Shown in pieces: positions 1 through 6,833 of a stretch of 64,000 nucleotides of DNA. The DNA comes from an uncultured Clostridia bacterium. GTDB lineage: Bacteria > Bacillota > Clostridia > Oscillospirales > Acutalibacteraceae. A model generated the notes under the pieces. That model saw only the letters and a program-made list of their open reading frames with translations. It was not told the DNA's origin and searched no databases. The position numbers and the translations under genes were made by a program. The DNA lies in contig CALWUW010000025.1 of NCBI GenBank assembly GCA_944384815.1, forward strand, positions 124,001 through 188,000, in the 5' to 3' direction. The stretch's first letter is position 1, and each line of letters begins with the position of its first letter.

Positions 1-237
1 ATGGTTGGAATCTTAGCCAAGGTCTGTACCATCTGTGCCAATAACGGAGCAAATGTAGTGGAAGTAACCCAGTCTGTACTGCAGGAATTTTTCGCTATGA
101 TTATGCTGGTGGATCTGAGTTCTTCTTCCTCTTCCGTTACCGAGCTCTCCGAGGAACTTACCGCCATGGGAGATGAAATGGGGCTTCGGATCCATGTAAT
201 GCATGAGGATATTTTCAATTCCATGCACCGGATCTGA
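1..237 (+). CDS. ACT domain protein, 5' end cut by the window edge
   Basis: This is the C-terminal 78 residues of a small single-ACT-domain protein of the UPF0237 type. The family is usually about 90 residues long and starts some ten residues before the conserved VGI segment. Here that segment sits at the very first codons, so the ATG at position 1 is probably an internal Met and the true start lies upstream of the window. Visible marks are the QEFFAMIMLVDL strand and the C-terminal HEDIFN-MHRI block typical of the family. ACT domains bind small ligands, often amino acids; no ligand is known for this family. It is followed by its usual partner, a UPF0210 gene, about 36 bases downstream, which suggests one transcript. 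Family assignment is confident; function is unknown. Confidence 0.85.
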   Translation: MVGILAKVCTICANNGANVVEVTQSVLQEFFAMIMLVDLSSSSSSVTELSEELTAMGDEMGLRIHVMHEDIFNSMHRI

Positions 238-273
238 TCCGTCTTCCCTATACCAAATAAAGGAGTGATCTGT

Positions 274-1632
274 TTGCTCAACAGCCATGATATACTGGAA
301 ACCGTAAATATGATCGACCAGGAAAATCTGGATGTCCGCACCATTACCATGGGTATCTCTCTGCTGGACTGCATCGACAGTGATCCACAGAAGGCTTGTG
401 ATAAGGTTTATGATAAAATTTGCCGCTATGCGGAAAACCTGGTAAAAACCGGCGAAGACATCAGCCGGGAATATGGCATTCCTATTATTCACAAACGTAT
501 TTCCGTAACGCCTGTTGCCATGGTAGCCGGCGCCTGCCCGGGGACAAGTCCCGTACGGTTTGCCAAAGCCCTGGATCGGGCCGCCTCTTCCGTGGGGGTT
601 AATTTCATCGGCGGGTACAGCGCGCTGGTTCACAAAGGATTTGCGCCCGGCGATTACGCGCTGATTCAAAGCATTCCGGAAGCTCTCAGTGAAACCGAAG
701 TGGTGTGTTCTTCCGTGAATATTGGTTCCACCAAAGCCGGTATCAACATGGACGCCGTAGGTAAAATGGGACAAGTGATCGTGGATCTTGCCAAGAACAC
801 GGCGCAGCGGGACTGCATCGGAGCTGCCAAATTGGTGGTCTTCTGCAACGCTCCGGAGGATAACCCCTTTATGGCCGGCGCTTTTCACGGCCCCGGAGAG
901 CCGGACTGTGTCATTAACGTGGGTGTTTCCGGCCCCGGCGTAGTACGGGCTGCCCTGGCAAAAGCCGGAGATTGTGATATCACCGCTGTGGCGGATATTG
1001 TAAAACGCACGGCGTTTAAAATCACCCGTATGGGGCAATTGGTGGCGCAGGAAGCTTCCCGCCGCCTGTGCGTTCCCTTCGGCATTGTGGATCTCTCCCT
1101 GGCGCCCACCCCGGCTGTGGGAGACAGCGTGGCTCACATTCTGGAAGAAATGGGCCTGGAACGCTGCGGCGCCTGCGGAACCACCGCCTGCCTGGCGCTT
1201 CTCAACGACGCTGTGAAAAAAGGCGGCGTAATGGCTTCTTCCCATGTAGGCGGCCTTTCCGGCGCGTTTATTCCCGTAACGGAAGATGCCGGCATGATCG
1301 AAGCGGCTCGCTGCGGCGCTTTGACGCTGACCAAGCTGGAAGCCATGACGGCGGTTTGCTCCGTTGGTCTGGATATGATCAACATCCCCGGAGACACGCC
1401 GGCGGAAGTCATATCCGCTATCATCGCCGACGAAGCCGCTATCGGAATGGTCAACTCCAAGACAACGGCTGTCCGGGTCATTCCTGCCATCGGCAAAAAA
1501 GCCGGGGACGAGCTGAATTTCGGCGGTTTGCTGGGAGGCGGCCCCGTTATGGAAGTCAACACCTACTCCCCTGCAAAATTCATTCATCGGGGCGGACGGA
1601 TCCCCGCTCCTATGCAAAGCTTGAAGAATTAA
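274..1632 (+). CDS. UPF0210 (PFL/DUF711) family protein
   Basis: The product is about 452 residues and belongs to the UPF0210/DUF711 family, a glycyl-radical-enzyme-like fold whose biochemical role is not established. Family features are the N-terminal [10 protein letters not shown] stretch, the RISVTPVAM segment, glycine-rich repeats and the C-terminal GGRIPAP-Q end. I chose the TTG at 274 because an AAAGGAG box lies at 259-265 with a spacing of 8. The in-frame GTG at 265 overlaps that box. Pairing with the upstream ACT gene is conserved in Firmicutes and suggests the ACT protein senses a ligand for this one, which is inference. A strong terminator hairpin follows the stop. Confidence 0.88.
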   Translation: MLNSHDILETVNMIDQENLDVRTITMGISLLDCIDSDPQKACDKVYDKICRYAENLVKTGEDISREYGIPIIHKRISVTPVAMVAGACPGTSPVRFAKALDRAASSVGVNFIGGYSALVHKGFAPGDYALIQSIPEALSETEVVCSSVNIGSTKAGINMDAVGKMGQVIVDLAKNTAQRDCIGAAKLVVFCNAPEDNPFMAGAFHGPGEPDCVINVGVSGPGVVRAALAKAGDCDITAVADIVKRTAFKITRMGQLVAQEASRRLCVPFGIVDLSLAPTPAVGDSVAHILEEMGLERCGACGTTACLALLNDAVKKGGVMASSHVGGLSGAFIPVTEDAGMIEAARCGALTLTKLEAMTAVCSVGLDMINIPGDTPAEVISAIIADEAAIGMVNSKTTAVRVIPAIGKKAGDELNFGGLLGGGPVMEVNTYSPAKFIHRGGRIPAPMQSLKN

Positions 1633-1643
1633 GGCACCTAATA

Positions 1644-1682
1644 AAAAAGGAACCGGAGAAGTTCTCCGGTTCCTTTTTTATT
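1644..1682. terminator. Intrinsic terminator after the UPF0210 gene
   Basis: A near-perfect GC-rich stem (GGAACCGGAGA paired with TCTCCGGTTCC) is followed by a T-run on the plus strand and preceded by an A-run, so it can work in both directions between the convergent UPF0210 and DUF885 genes. Confidence 0.85.
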
Positions 1683-1737
1683 AGGAGAAAGTCCGTAGGG
1701 AAGCTCTTTCCCACGGCTTCCCGGGTTTTTCGGATTT

Positions 1738-1782
1738 CTCAGGCATCTCAAATATCTCAGGTACCTCAGGCACCTCACGTTT
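1738..1782. repeat. Degenerate 9-bp tandem repeat, about five units
   Basis: Five successive 9-base units start with CTCA: CTCAGGCAT, CTCAAATAT, CTCAGGTAC, CTCAGGCAC, CTCACGTTT. The array ends one base before the DUF885 stop codon on the other strand. There is no reading-frame reason for it. Confidence 0.7.
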
Positions 1783-1783
1783 C

Positions 1784-3571
1784 TTAAATTTGCTGGGATT
1801 TTTTACGCTGCACATATTCGTTGATGTTTTCCTCTACTACGGAAAACGGAGCTTCTCCGGACTGAAGAAGGGCTTCATGAAATTCCTGAAGGTCAAACTG
1901 ATCGCCCAACTGCTGGGCTGCATATTCCCGCAGCTCCATAATTTCCATATATCCCCCGTAGTAGGGCATAAACAGCGCCGGATCACCTAAAAGCTGGGTA
2001 TATAGGGGGTCCAGCTGCTCCGGATCAAACCCCAGCTGGGCCAGATAAAGCGTCATATCTTCTCTGGACCAACCCTCGTAATGGATGCCAATATCGCAAA
2101 GCATAACAGCGGAGTAAGTGAGAATATCATTCTTCACCAAAAGCTGCAAAGCAATTTCGTCGGTACACTGGCTGTAAAAATACGCCATTTTTTCCACATA
2201 CGTAGCATATCCTTCGCTATACCCCAGGAAGGACAAGGACTGCCGAATCTTGGGAAGATTCTGCTGACGAATATAATTGTTCATGTACATATGGCCCGGG
2301 AAGCCTTCATGGGCTACCGTCGTAAAGACGGAAAGGCTGCCGATGTCCTTGCTGTTCTGAGAAAATTCCGTCATATTGACCTTGATCCGATTGGTGGTCT
2401 CCGCATCCAGGGGCGGGATCAGATAGTAGGCGGCGTTTCCGTTTTTGGCCAGGGATGGATCCATGGCCTGCACTTCGTAGTCCACTTCCTTGATAGCCGG
2501 GAAATCTGCCTGCATAGCATCCCACAAGCCTTCCAGCATATCGTCGAAATCGTCATATCCGCTGGAAAGATCATCCAGCCGATCAAACACCTGGGGATCC
2601 TGCTGCACTAGCTGCATGTACTCGTCCAATGTATCCTGAAGCTGCTGTTCCAACTGAGATTTTAGCTCTTTCACGGAAATGTCCGTTCCGATAGCCTGCT
2701 GCACCAGTGCTTCATAGTATTCCTTGCCGTTTTCGTAATAGTACAGCCCTTCCTGATTGGAACCGGAACCCTTCCATTCTTCTAAGGTTTCCATCACCAA
2801 CGTATACGCCGGGATCACGTTGCTTTTTACAGCCGCTTCAAACTCCTGGATATAGGTCTGCTTCTTCTCGTCGCTGATCCCCTCAAAATCTCCAATGCGG
2901 CTCCGGAAGGACACAACCAGCGCGTTATTATCAGGATCTTCCACAAACAGCCGGCATTGCTCAATCACTTCATCCGCCACGGCGTCCGCCATAAAATATC
3001 CGGCATCCTTCTGCCGTTCCAAATAAAGGAGCATCCCTTCAAAATACGCTTTGGTCTGGTTCGCCAGGGTAATGCAGTCCTGAAAATCCTTTTCCGTATA
3101 GAAAGGATATTCGATAAAATTGGTGGAGAAATTGGCGATCAGCCCTTTACTGGGAGAAAAAATATTCTGCATGTAATCAAACCGGGAATCGCTGACTTCC
3201 GTTTCAAACTCCCAATAGGCTTTCAGGATCTCATAGGTTTCCTGCTGGTCTTCCCGCAGAGCTTCATAGTTAAACCGCTGCAGTTCTTTCAGATTGCCAG
3301 AAAGGGATTCCCGATAATCCGCAAATACCGTCTCTCCCGGAGGGTCGCCCAGTGATACCTCCAATTCATCTGCTCCGTAAGACGCCAGATCCTTCAGCTG
3401 AAACCGGGCGGATAAAAAGTCCCCTGTGACGCTGTCCTGAAACAGCGTCTCCATATATGCGTCAAAATTTTCCTGCGCAAGTCTTCTTTGCTCCTCAGGG
3501 CTTTGGCACCCTATAAGAAATGTGGACGCAAACAGCACCACTGAAAGCAGCAAGCTGGTAATCTTTCGCAT
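1784..3571 (-). CDS. DUF885 lipoprotein, putative metallopeptidase
   Basis: This 595-residue protein starts with a lipoprotein signal (MRKITSLLLSVVLF then a lipobox ending IGC at about residue 22), so it should be anchored outside the cytoplasmic membrane. The body is a DUF885 domain. An HEGFPGH motif at residues 421-427 and a downstream GYSEGYATYVE segment match the zinc-binding HExxH and distant glutamate of M32-like metallopeptidases. The start is an ATG preceded by AGGAGGTAGGAT. It has its own minus-strand promoter at 3671-3700 and is convergent with the UPF0210 gene. Peptidase activity is inferred from the fold; the substrate cannot be read from sequence. Confidence 0.85.
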   Translation of the reverse strand: MRKITSLLLSVVLFASTFLIGCQSPEEQRRLAQENFDAYMETLFQDSVTGDFLSARFQLKDLASYGADELEVSLGDPPGETVFADYRESLSGNLKELQRFNYEALREDQQETYEILKAYWEFETEVSDSRFDYMQNIFSPSKGLIANFSTNFIEYPFYTEKDFQDCITLANQTKAYFEGMLLYLERQKDAGYFMADAVADEVIEQCRLFVEDPDNNALVVSFRSRIGDFEGISDEKKQTYIQEFEAAVKSNVIPAYTLVMETLEEWKGSGSNQEGLYYYENGKEYYEALVQQAIGTDISVKELKSQLEQQLQDTLDEYMQLVQQDPQVFDRLDDLSSGYDDFDDMLEGLWDAMQADFPAIKEVDYEVQAMDPSLAKNGNAAYYLIPPLDAETTNRIKVNMTEFSQNSKDIGSLSVFTTVAHEGFPGHMYMNNYIRQQNLPKIRQSLSFLGYSEGYATYVEKMAYFYSQCTDEIALQLLVKNDILTYSAVMLCDIGIHYEGWSREDMTLYLAQLGFDPEQLDPLYTQLLGDPALFMPYYGGYMEIMELREYAAQQLGDQFDLQEFHEALLQSGEAPFSVVEENINEYVQRKKSQQI

Positions 3572-3670
3572 ATCCTACCTCCTAAAACAAGTTCCTTGTT
3601 CTTGATCCATTCTATGAGAAGGGAAGCATTTCCATACAAAATTCATCCTTTCGGAAATGCACCCCGTCAC

Positions 3671-3700
3671 AGTATACCGCACAAAAAGAGGATTTGTCCA
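3671..3700 (-). promoter_or_regulatory. Predicted sigma-A promoter for the DUF885 gene
   Basis: On the minus strand TGGACA (3695-3700) and TATACT (3671-3676) are separated by 18 bases, about 100 bases upstream of the DUF885 start. Confidence 0.55.
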
Positions 3701-3740
3701 TCCCTATGGAAGGTTTCTTTTTCCTCTTAGCGTCCCTATG

Positions 3741-3797
3741 AAAAAAGGACCCCAAAGGCTTTCACGCAGTCCGGGTATAAGCCTTTGGGGTCTTTTA
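3741..3797. terminator. Bidirectional hairpin between the SGNH hydrolase and DUF885 genes
   Basis: A 14-bp perfect stem (GACCCCAAAGGCTT paired with AAGCCTTTGGGGTC) encloses a 17-base loop and is flanked by an A-run on one side and TTTT on the other. It most likely ends transcription of the SGNH hydrolase gene, whose stop lies at 3952. Confidence 0.7.
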
Positions 3798-3833
3798 TGG
3801 ATAGCTGCTCTCTAAAAAATACGGTTTCTTGTT

Positions 3834-3886
3834 TATACAAGATGTATAAAATCTACCTTTATAGATTTTATTATACAAAATGTATC
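3834..3886. repeat. AT-rich block: two TATACAA-x-ATGTAT repeats flanking an inverted repeat
   Basis: TATACAAGATGTATA (3834-3848) and TATACAAAATGTATC (3872-3886) are near-identical imperfect palindromes. Between them lies an 8-bp inverted repeat (AAAATCTA ... TAGATTTT). The block is far more AT-rich than its surroundings and lies downstream of the SGNH hydrolase gene. The rest of the 3572-3951 gap holds the DUF885 promoter and the hairpin at 3741-3797. Confidence 0.55.
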
Positions 3887-3951
3887 TTTCTATTGCCTGT
3901 TTTTACCGGATCTGTGCACATTCATCCGTTAGGCATGTCGTTCCACCTTTT

Positions 3952-4560
3952 TCACATCGCTTCTCCATTAAGAATAGCTTTTAACCCATCGGCAATGAAC
4001 CGCGCCAGCGTGCTGTAACCGGTTTTCCCAAAGTGGAGCCCGTCGTTTGGCTGCATTATAGGCTCATTTTCATCTGTAAATTCCGGGCATTTCGCCACAT
4101 CAATCAGATCCAGGCCCCAATCCTTTGCAGATTTCCGGACAAAATCAACCGCTTTCCGCACTTGCGGCTCATAGCCGCAGTTAGAGTATTGGGGATTGGA
4201 GGTAGCGTGGGGCGGCGTGCACAGGACTATTTTCGCATTCGGCGCGTCTTTTTTACATAAGTCTATCAATTTTTTATAATCCAAATTCGCCTGGGTTTCT
4301 GCTTCGCCGTCATGCCCGCCATTGGTCCCCAGCATCACCAGAATTACATCCACATCCTCAAGCGAAACATTCCCTTTCGTATAATACTCTAAATAATTAC
4401 TTGCTGTATATCCACATTTGCCATAATTTCGAACCTCCGCATGCAGAAGTTTACTTAAAAAATACGGATAGTTCTCTGCCTTAACATCGGCTATGCCCCT
4501 TTTCCCGAAAACACCATAATCTCCTTCTGTTAAGCTATCTCCCAAACAAGCAATAATCAT
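3952..4560 (-). CDS. SGNH/GDSL hydrolase
   Basis: This 202-residue cytoplasmic protein has no signal peptide and carries all four SGNH blocks: GDSLTEG near residue 7 (nucleophile Ser), a Gly in the YGKCGYTASN segment, MLGTNGGHDG (Asn), and the C-terminal NDGLHFGKTGY with the Asp-x-x-His catalytic pair. It should be an esterase or acyl-hydrolase; the substrate is not predictable. The start ATG has a GGAGGG box five bases upstream. Its codons lean to A and T compared with the neighbouring GC-richer genes, and it is flanked by AT-rich and tandem-repeat DNA, which hints at later acquisition. Confidence 0.85.
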   Translation of the reverse strand: MIIACLGDSLTEGDYGVFGKRGIADVKAENYPYFLSKLLHAEVRNYGKCGYTASNYLEYYTKGNVSLEDVDVILVMLGTNGGHDGEAETQANLDYKKLIDLCKKDAPNAKIVLCTPPHATSNPQYSNCGYEPQVRKAVDFVRKSAKDWGLDLIDVAKCPEFTDENEPIMQPNDGLHFGKTGYSTLARFIADGLKAILNGEAM

Positions 4561-4589
4561 AAAATCCCTCCGTTAGTATATGTTTCCGT

Positions 4590-4646
4590 CCAATCGTCCA
4601 GCCATCTAATCGTCCAGCCAACCAGCCAACCAGCCAACCAGCCATC
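4590..4646. repeat. Tandem repeat CCAGCCAA (8 bp) with a longer degenerate repeat before it
   Basis: Two copies of AATCGTCCAGCCA (16-base period) run into four copies of the 8-base unit CCAGCCAA, the last one diverging. The array lies between the SGNH start and the tRNA terminator and has no coding explanation. Confidence 0.75.
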
Positions 4647-4682
4647 TGAAATTTTTGAAAATCAAGAACCGTTTGAAAATAT

Positions 4683-4714
4683 AAAAACCTCTTTGTAAAA
4701 AACAAAGAGGTTTT
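4683..4714 (-). terminator. Intrinsic terminator of the tRNA-Thr gene
   Basis: On the minus strand AACCTCTTTGT pairs with ACAAAGAGGTT and is followed by TTTTT, just downstream of the tRNA 3' CCA. Confidence 0.85.
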
Positions 4715-4716
4715 CA

Positions 4717-4792
4717 TGGAGCTACTGGCCGGACTCGAACCGGCGACCTGCTGATTACGAATCAGCTGCTCTACCAACTGAGCCACAGTAGC
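4717..4792 (-). tRNA. tRNA-Thr (anticodon CGU)
   Basis: A 76-base tRNA folds fully. The acceptor stem GCTACTG pairs with CAGTAGC. The D-arm is GCTC ... GAGC, the anticodon arm is GCTGA with loop TTCGTAA and TCAGC, and the T-arm is GCCGG with TTCGAGT and CCGGC. The CCA end is encoded. Anticodon CGT (DNA) reads ACG threonine codons. It is a single-gene transcription unit with its own terminator. Confidence 0.95.
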
Positions 4793-4964
4793 AAATATTC
4801 ACTGCCAAAACAGCTTTTACATTATACTCAATTTCCGTTCTGCCGTCAAGAGGTATTTTTCCATGTTTCCAAATTTTCTCACCCGTGAAAATACTCGACA
4901 AAACGAGAAATCCCTTTGAAATTAGGGTATGATATACATACTCGGGAATAAAGGAGGGATAGCG

Positions 4965-5360
4965 GTGCGGCAAAAACAGATTAAAGACAATCTGAGAAAA
5001 TTCCGCAAAGAGAAAATGGGATATACCCAGCAGCAGGTCGCCGACTATCTTAAAATTTCCCGATCTACATATACCTACTATGAAACGGGAAAAACAGAGC
5101 CGGATCTGGAAAGCATCCAGAAACTGGCCAAGCTTTTTGATGTGACCGTAGGCGAGTTGTTGGGCAGTGAGCCTTCCCCGAAAGCTGTTCGGTCCCCTTC
5201 CTCTTCTCGAAGCGCCTGGCTCCTTTCTTCGGAATTCACTCCGGAGGAACGGAAACTTATCCAGGCTTTTCGGAGCACTTCTCCGGAAACCCGCCGGCAA
5301 ATTCGGGAGCTTTTGGTTTCTTCTGGCAAACCGGAGAAAAAAGAGGAAAACAACTCCTGA
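4965..5360 (+). CDS. XRE-family helix-turn-helix regulator
   Basis: This is a protein of about 131 residues. Residues 5-60 form a Cro/C1-type helix-turn-helix with the usual TQQQVADYLKISRSTYTYYE recognition region and a downstream VGELLG end. The C-terminal half is serine- and charge-rich with a short helical segment (EERKLIQAFRS) seen in stand-alone Clostridia XRE regulators. I chose the GTG at 4965 because AAGGAGG lies at 4951-4957. An inverted repeat CTCG-ACAAAA-CGAG around 4894-4907 upstream could be its own operator, which is inference. Targets are unknown. Confidence 0.82.
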   Translation: MRQKQIKDNLRKFRKEKMGYTQQQVADYLKISRSTYTYYETGKTEPDLESIQKLAKLFDVTVGELLGSEPSPKAVRSPSSSRSAWLLSSEFTPEERKLIQAFRSTSPETRRQIRELLVSSGKPEKKEENNS

Positions 5361-5380
5361 GTCTCAATTTTTTCCTTCTG

Positions 5381-5410
5381 TTGCAAACGCCCTTTTTCTT
5401 GTGGTATGAT
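5381..5410 (+). promoter_or_regulatory. Predicted promoter upstream of the DUF4364 gene
   Basis: TTGCAA (5381-5386) and TATGAT (5405-5410) are 18 bases apart. The predicted start site, near 5417, lies just before the hairpin at 5425-5462, so that hairpin would fall inside the DUF4364 leader. Confidence 0.5.
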
Positions 5411-5424
5411 AAAAAGGAAGATGG

Positions 5425-5462
5425 AAAAGGCCAAGGCAGGCACCGTCTGCTTTGGCCTTTTA
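5425..5462 (+). terminator. Terminator-type hairpin between the XRE and DUF4364 genes
   Basis: AAAAGGCCAAGGCAG pairs with CTGCTTTGGCCTTTT around a 7-base loop and ends in a short T-run. It can end the XRE transcript, but it lies after the predicted DUF4364 promoter, so attenuation of that gene is also possible. Confidence 0.65.
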
Positions 5463-5516
5463 ACTTAGGCGGCACTTTCCCGGATGATCACATGCCGTGC
5501 CGCAAGGAGGATGTTT

Positions 5517-6122
5517 ATGGAGTTTGATGCCTTTACCGGAGGCGTAGAGCCCGGCGGTCTTCGCACTAAAAACGAGATTTTGATTCTGATTTGCTATCTG
5601 CTTTCCGGCCCCAACATTTCTCTTTCCAAAGATGAAATTTTACAAATTATGCAAGACAATGGGTTTGCCAACTATTTTGAAGTGACCGATGCCCTTTCGG
5701 AGCTTACCGCCAAAGGGAATCTCTTGGCGCAGGGGGAGCCCCCGGTCTATACAGCTTCCTCCCAAGCCAAAATGATTGCTAAACAATTGGACACCGCTTT
5801 GCCCCTCTCCATTCGGGAAAAAGCCATGGCGGCTGTGATCCAGCTTCTGGCTCGCACCCGAAGGGAAAAAGAAAATCTGGTGGAAATCAAAGAGACCACT
5901 CAGGGATGCAACGTGGTTTGCCATGTATCCGGCGGAGAGCTGGAGCTGATGGAATTTTCCCTGTATGTGCCGGACCGTCATCAGGCGGAAATGGTCAAAC
6001 GAAATTTCCAGGCGGCTCCTCAAAATGTATATCAGCTTCTTCTGGCTTTGGTAACCAATAACTACGCCTTAGCCAAAGAAATTTTTAAGGAACAGGAAAA
6101 AAACGAAACCACATCCCCATAA
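5517..6122 (+). CDS. DUF4364 family protein
   Basis: This 201-residue protein matches the DUF4364 family of Clostridia, with an N-terminal winged-helix-like segment (KNEILILICYLLS ... NYFEVTDALSEL) and a mixed C-terminal domain. The fold suggests a small DNA-binding or regulatory protein, but the family has no assigned function. The ATG at 5517 is preferred: AAGGAGG at 5504-5510 gives a spacing of 6, whereas the ATG at 5511 directly abuts that box. A perfect terminator follows the stop. Confidence 0.8.
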   Translation: MEFDAFTGGVEPGGLRTKNEILILICYLLSGPNISLSKDEILQIMQDNGFANYFEVTDALSELTAKGNLLAQGEPPVYTASSQAKMIAKQLDTALPLSIREKAMAAVIQLLARTRREKENLVEIKETTQGCNVVCHVSGGELELMEFSLYVPDRHQAEMVKRNFQAAPQNVYQLLLALVTNNYALAKEIFKEQEKNETTSP

Positions 6123-6127
6123 AAATC

Positions 6128-6160
6128 CAGGCGCTCCGCAAAAGCGGAGCGCCTTTTTTA
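6128..6160 (+). terminator. Intrinsic terminator after the DUF4364 gene
   Basis: AGGCGCTCCGC and GCGGAGCGCCT form a perfect 11-bp stem with an AAAA loop, followed by TTTTTT. Confidence 0.9.
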
Positions 6161-6167
6161 CATAAGC

Positions 6168-6431
6168 TCACTTCATTAAAAGATCCAAAAGCAATAACAT
6201 GGTCACGCCGGGCACTCCGGCAACAGAAGCCGTTCCCAACACCAAAGGGCTCAGAGGGAGAAAAACCCCCGTGAGCATACCGGCTAAATTGACAGCCAGC
6301 AAAGCTCCCCAGCCGGCTGCCATCCCCCCTAAAGCTTTTCGGACAGGCCTTTTGCTGTGCAGGATCACCTGCAGCAACACCAAAAGCAAAAATACGCCTC
6401 CGGCCATCAGCCCGATCCATAGGGTCTCCAT
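6168..6431 (-). CDS. bofA: BofA-like pro-sigma-K processing inhibitor
   Basis: This is an 87-residue integral membrane protein with hydrophobic segments at about residues 5-23, 40-60 and 65-85. It has the C-terminal GVPGVTMLLLL motif typical of BofA. In Bacillus, BofA sits in the outer forespore membrane and holds the SpoIVFB protease inactive, delaying sigma-K maturation. The start has GGGAGGTG eight bases upstream. It follows the DUF2508 gene by 20 bases, the same pairing as yaaL-bofA in Bacillus, though recR is not present here. This supports an endospore-forming host. Confidence 0.88.
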   Translation of the reverse strand: METLWIGLMAGGVFLLLVLLQVILHSKRPVRKALGGMAAGWGALLAVNLAGMLTGVFLPLSPLVLGTASVAGVPGVTMLLLLDLLMK

Positions 6432-6451
6432 GCTTTTTCACCTCCCCGGCC

Positions 6452-6754
6452 TTACGGCACAGACTGAAAAGGCGCTTTCTGGATCCCCATATCCTTTGCT
6501 TTCGCCAGCAGATACCGATATCGGGCAATCAAGGACTCTCTCTGGTAAACGCAGGCGTCGATCAAATCTTCGTTGCATTCCAGCTGAAACCACCGTTCAT
6601 TGGTGGCGATCTGGTGCAGAAGCTCTTTCATTTCCTGAAGCAGTTTCTCTTTTTTCTCCTGCTCTTCCAACGCAGTCCTGCGAATTTCACGGCCGGATAT
6701 TTTTTCCACCGAAAAAGCTTTTCCTCTTTGAAGCATCTTCAGCACATTTTCCAT
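6452..6754 (-). CDS. YaaL-like DUF2508 family protein
   Basis: This 100-residue, mostly helical, charged protein carries the DUF2508 signature in its second half (NEDLIDACVYQRESLIARYRYL region). The central segment EEQEKKEKLLQEMKELLHQI looks coiled-coil. No signal or membrane segment is seen. It lies directly upstream of bofA in the same orientation, an arrangement conserved across spore formers. The function is unknown. Confidence 0.82.
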   Translation of the reverse strand: MENVLKMLQRGKAFSVEKISGREIRRTALEEQEKKEKLLQEMKELLHQIATNERWFQLECNEDLIDACVYQRESLIARYRYLLAKAKDMGIQKAPFQSVP

Positions 6755-6833
6755 AACAGCGCCGCCTTTCCGTATACTTTATGCGGATAGAATGGACAAA
6801 TATGCCTGCTTTTATTCCTATCTTTGGAAAAAA

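Noticed and set aside
13..1617. Long minus-strand open frame over the UPF0210 gene
   Set aside because: It is antisense to a clear conserved gene, has a biased His/Arg-rich composition and no ribosome site. Similar long antisense frames over rnj, gdpP, thrS, rny and fakA were rejected for the same reason.
4590..4646. CRISPR array
   Set aside because: Units are 8-16 bases in direct succession with no spacers and no cas genes anywhere in the window.
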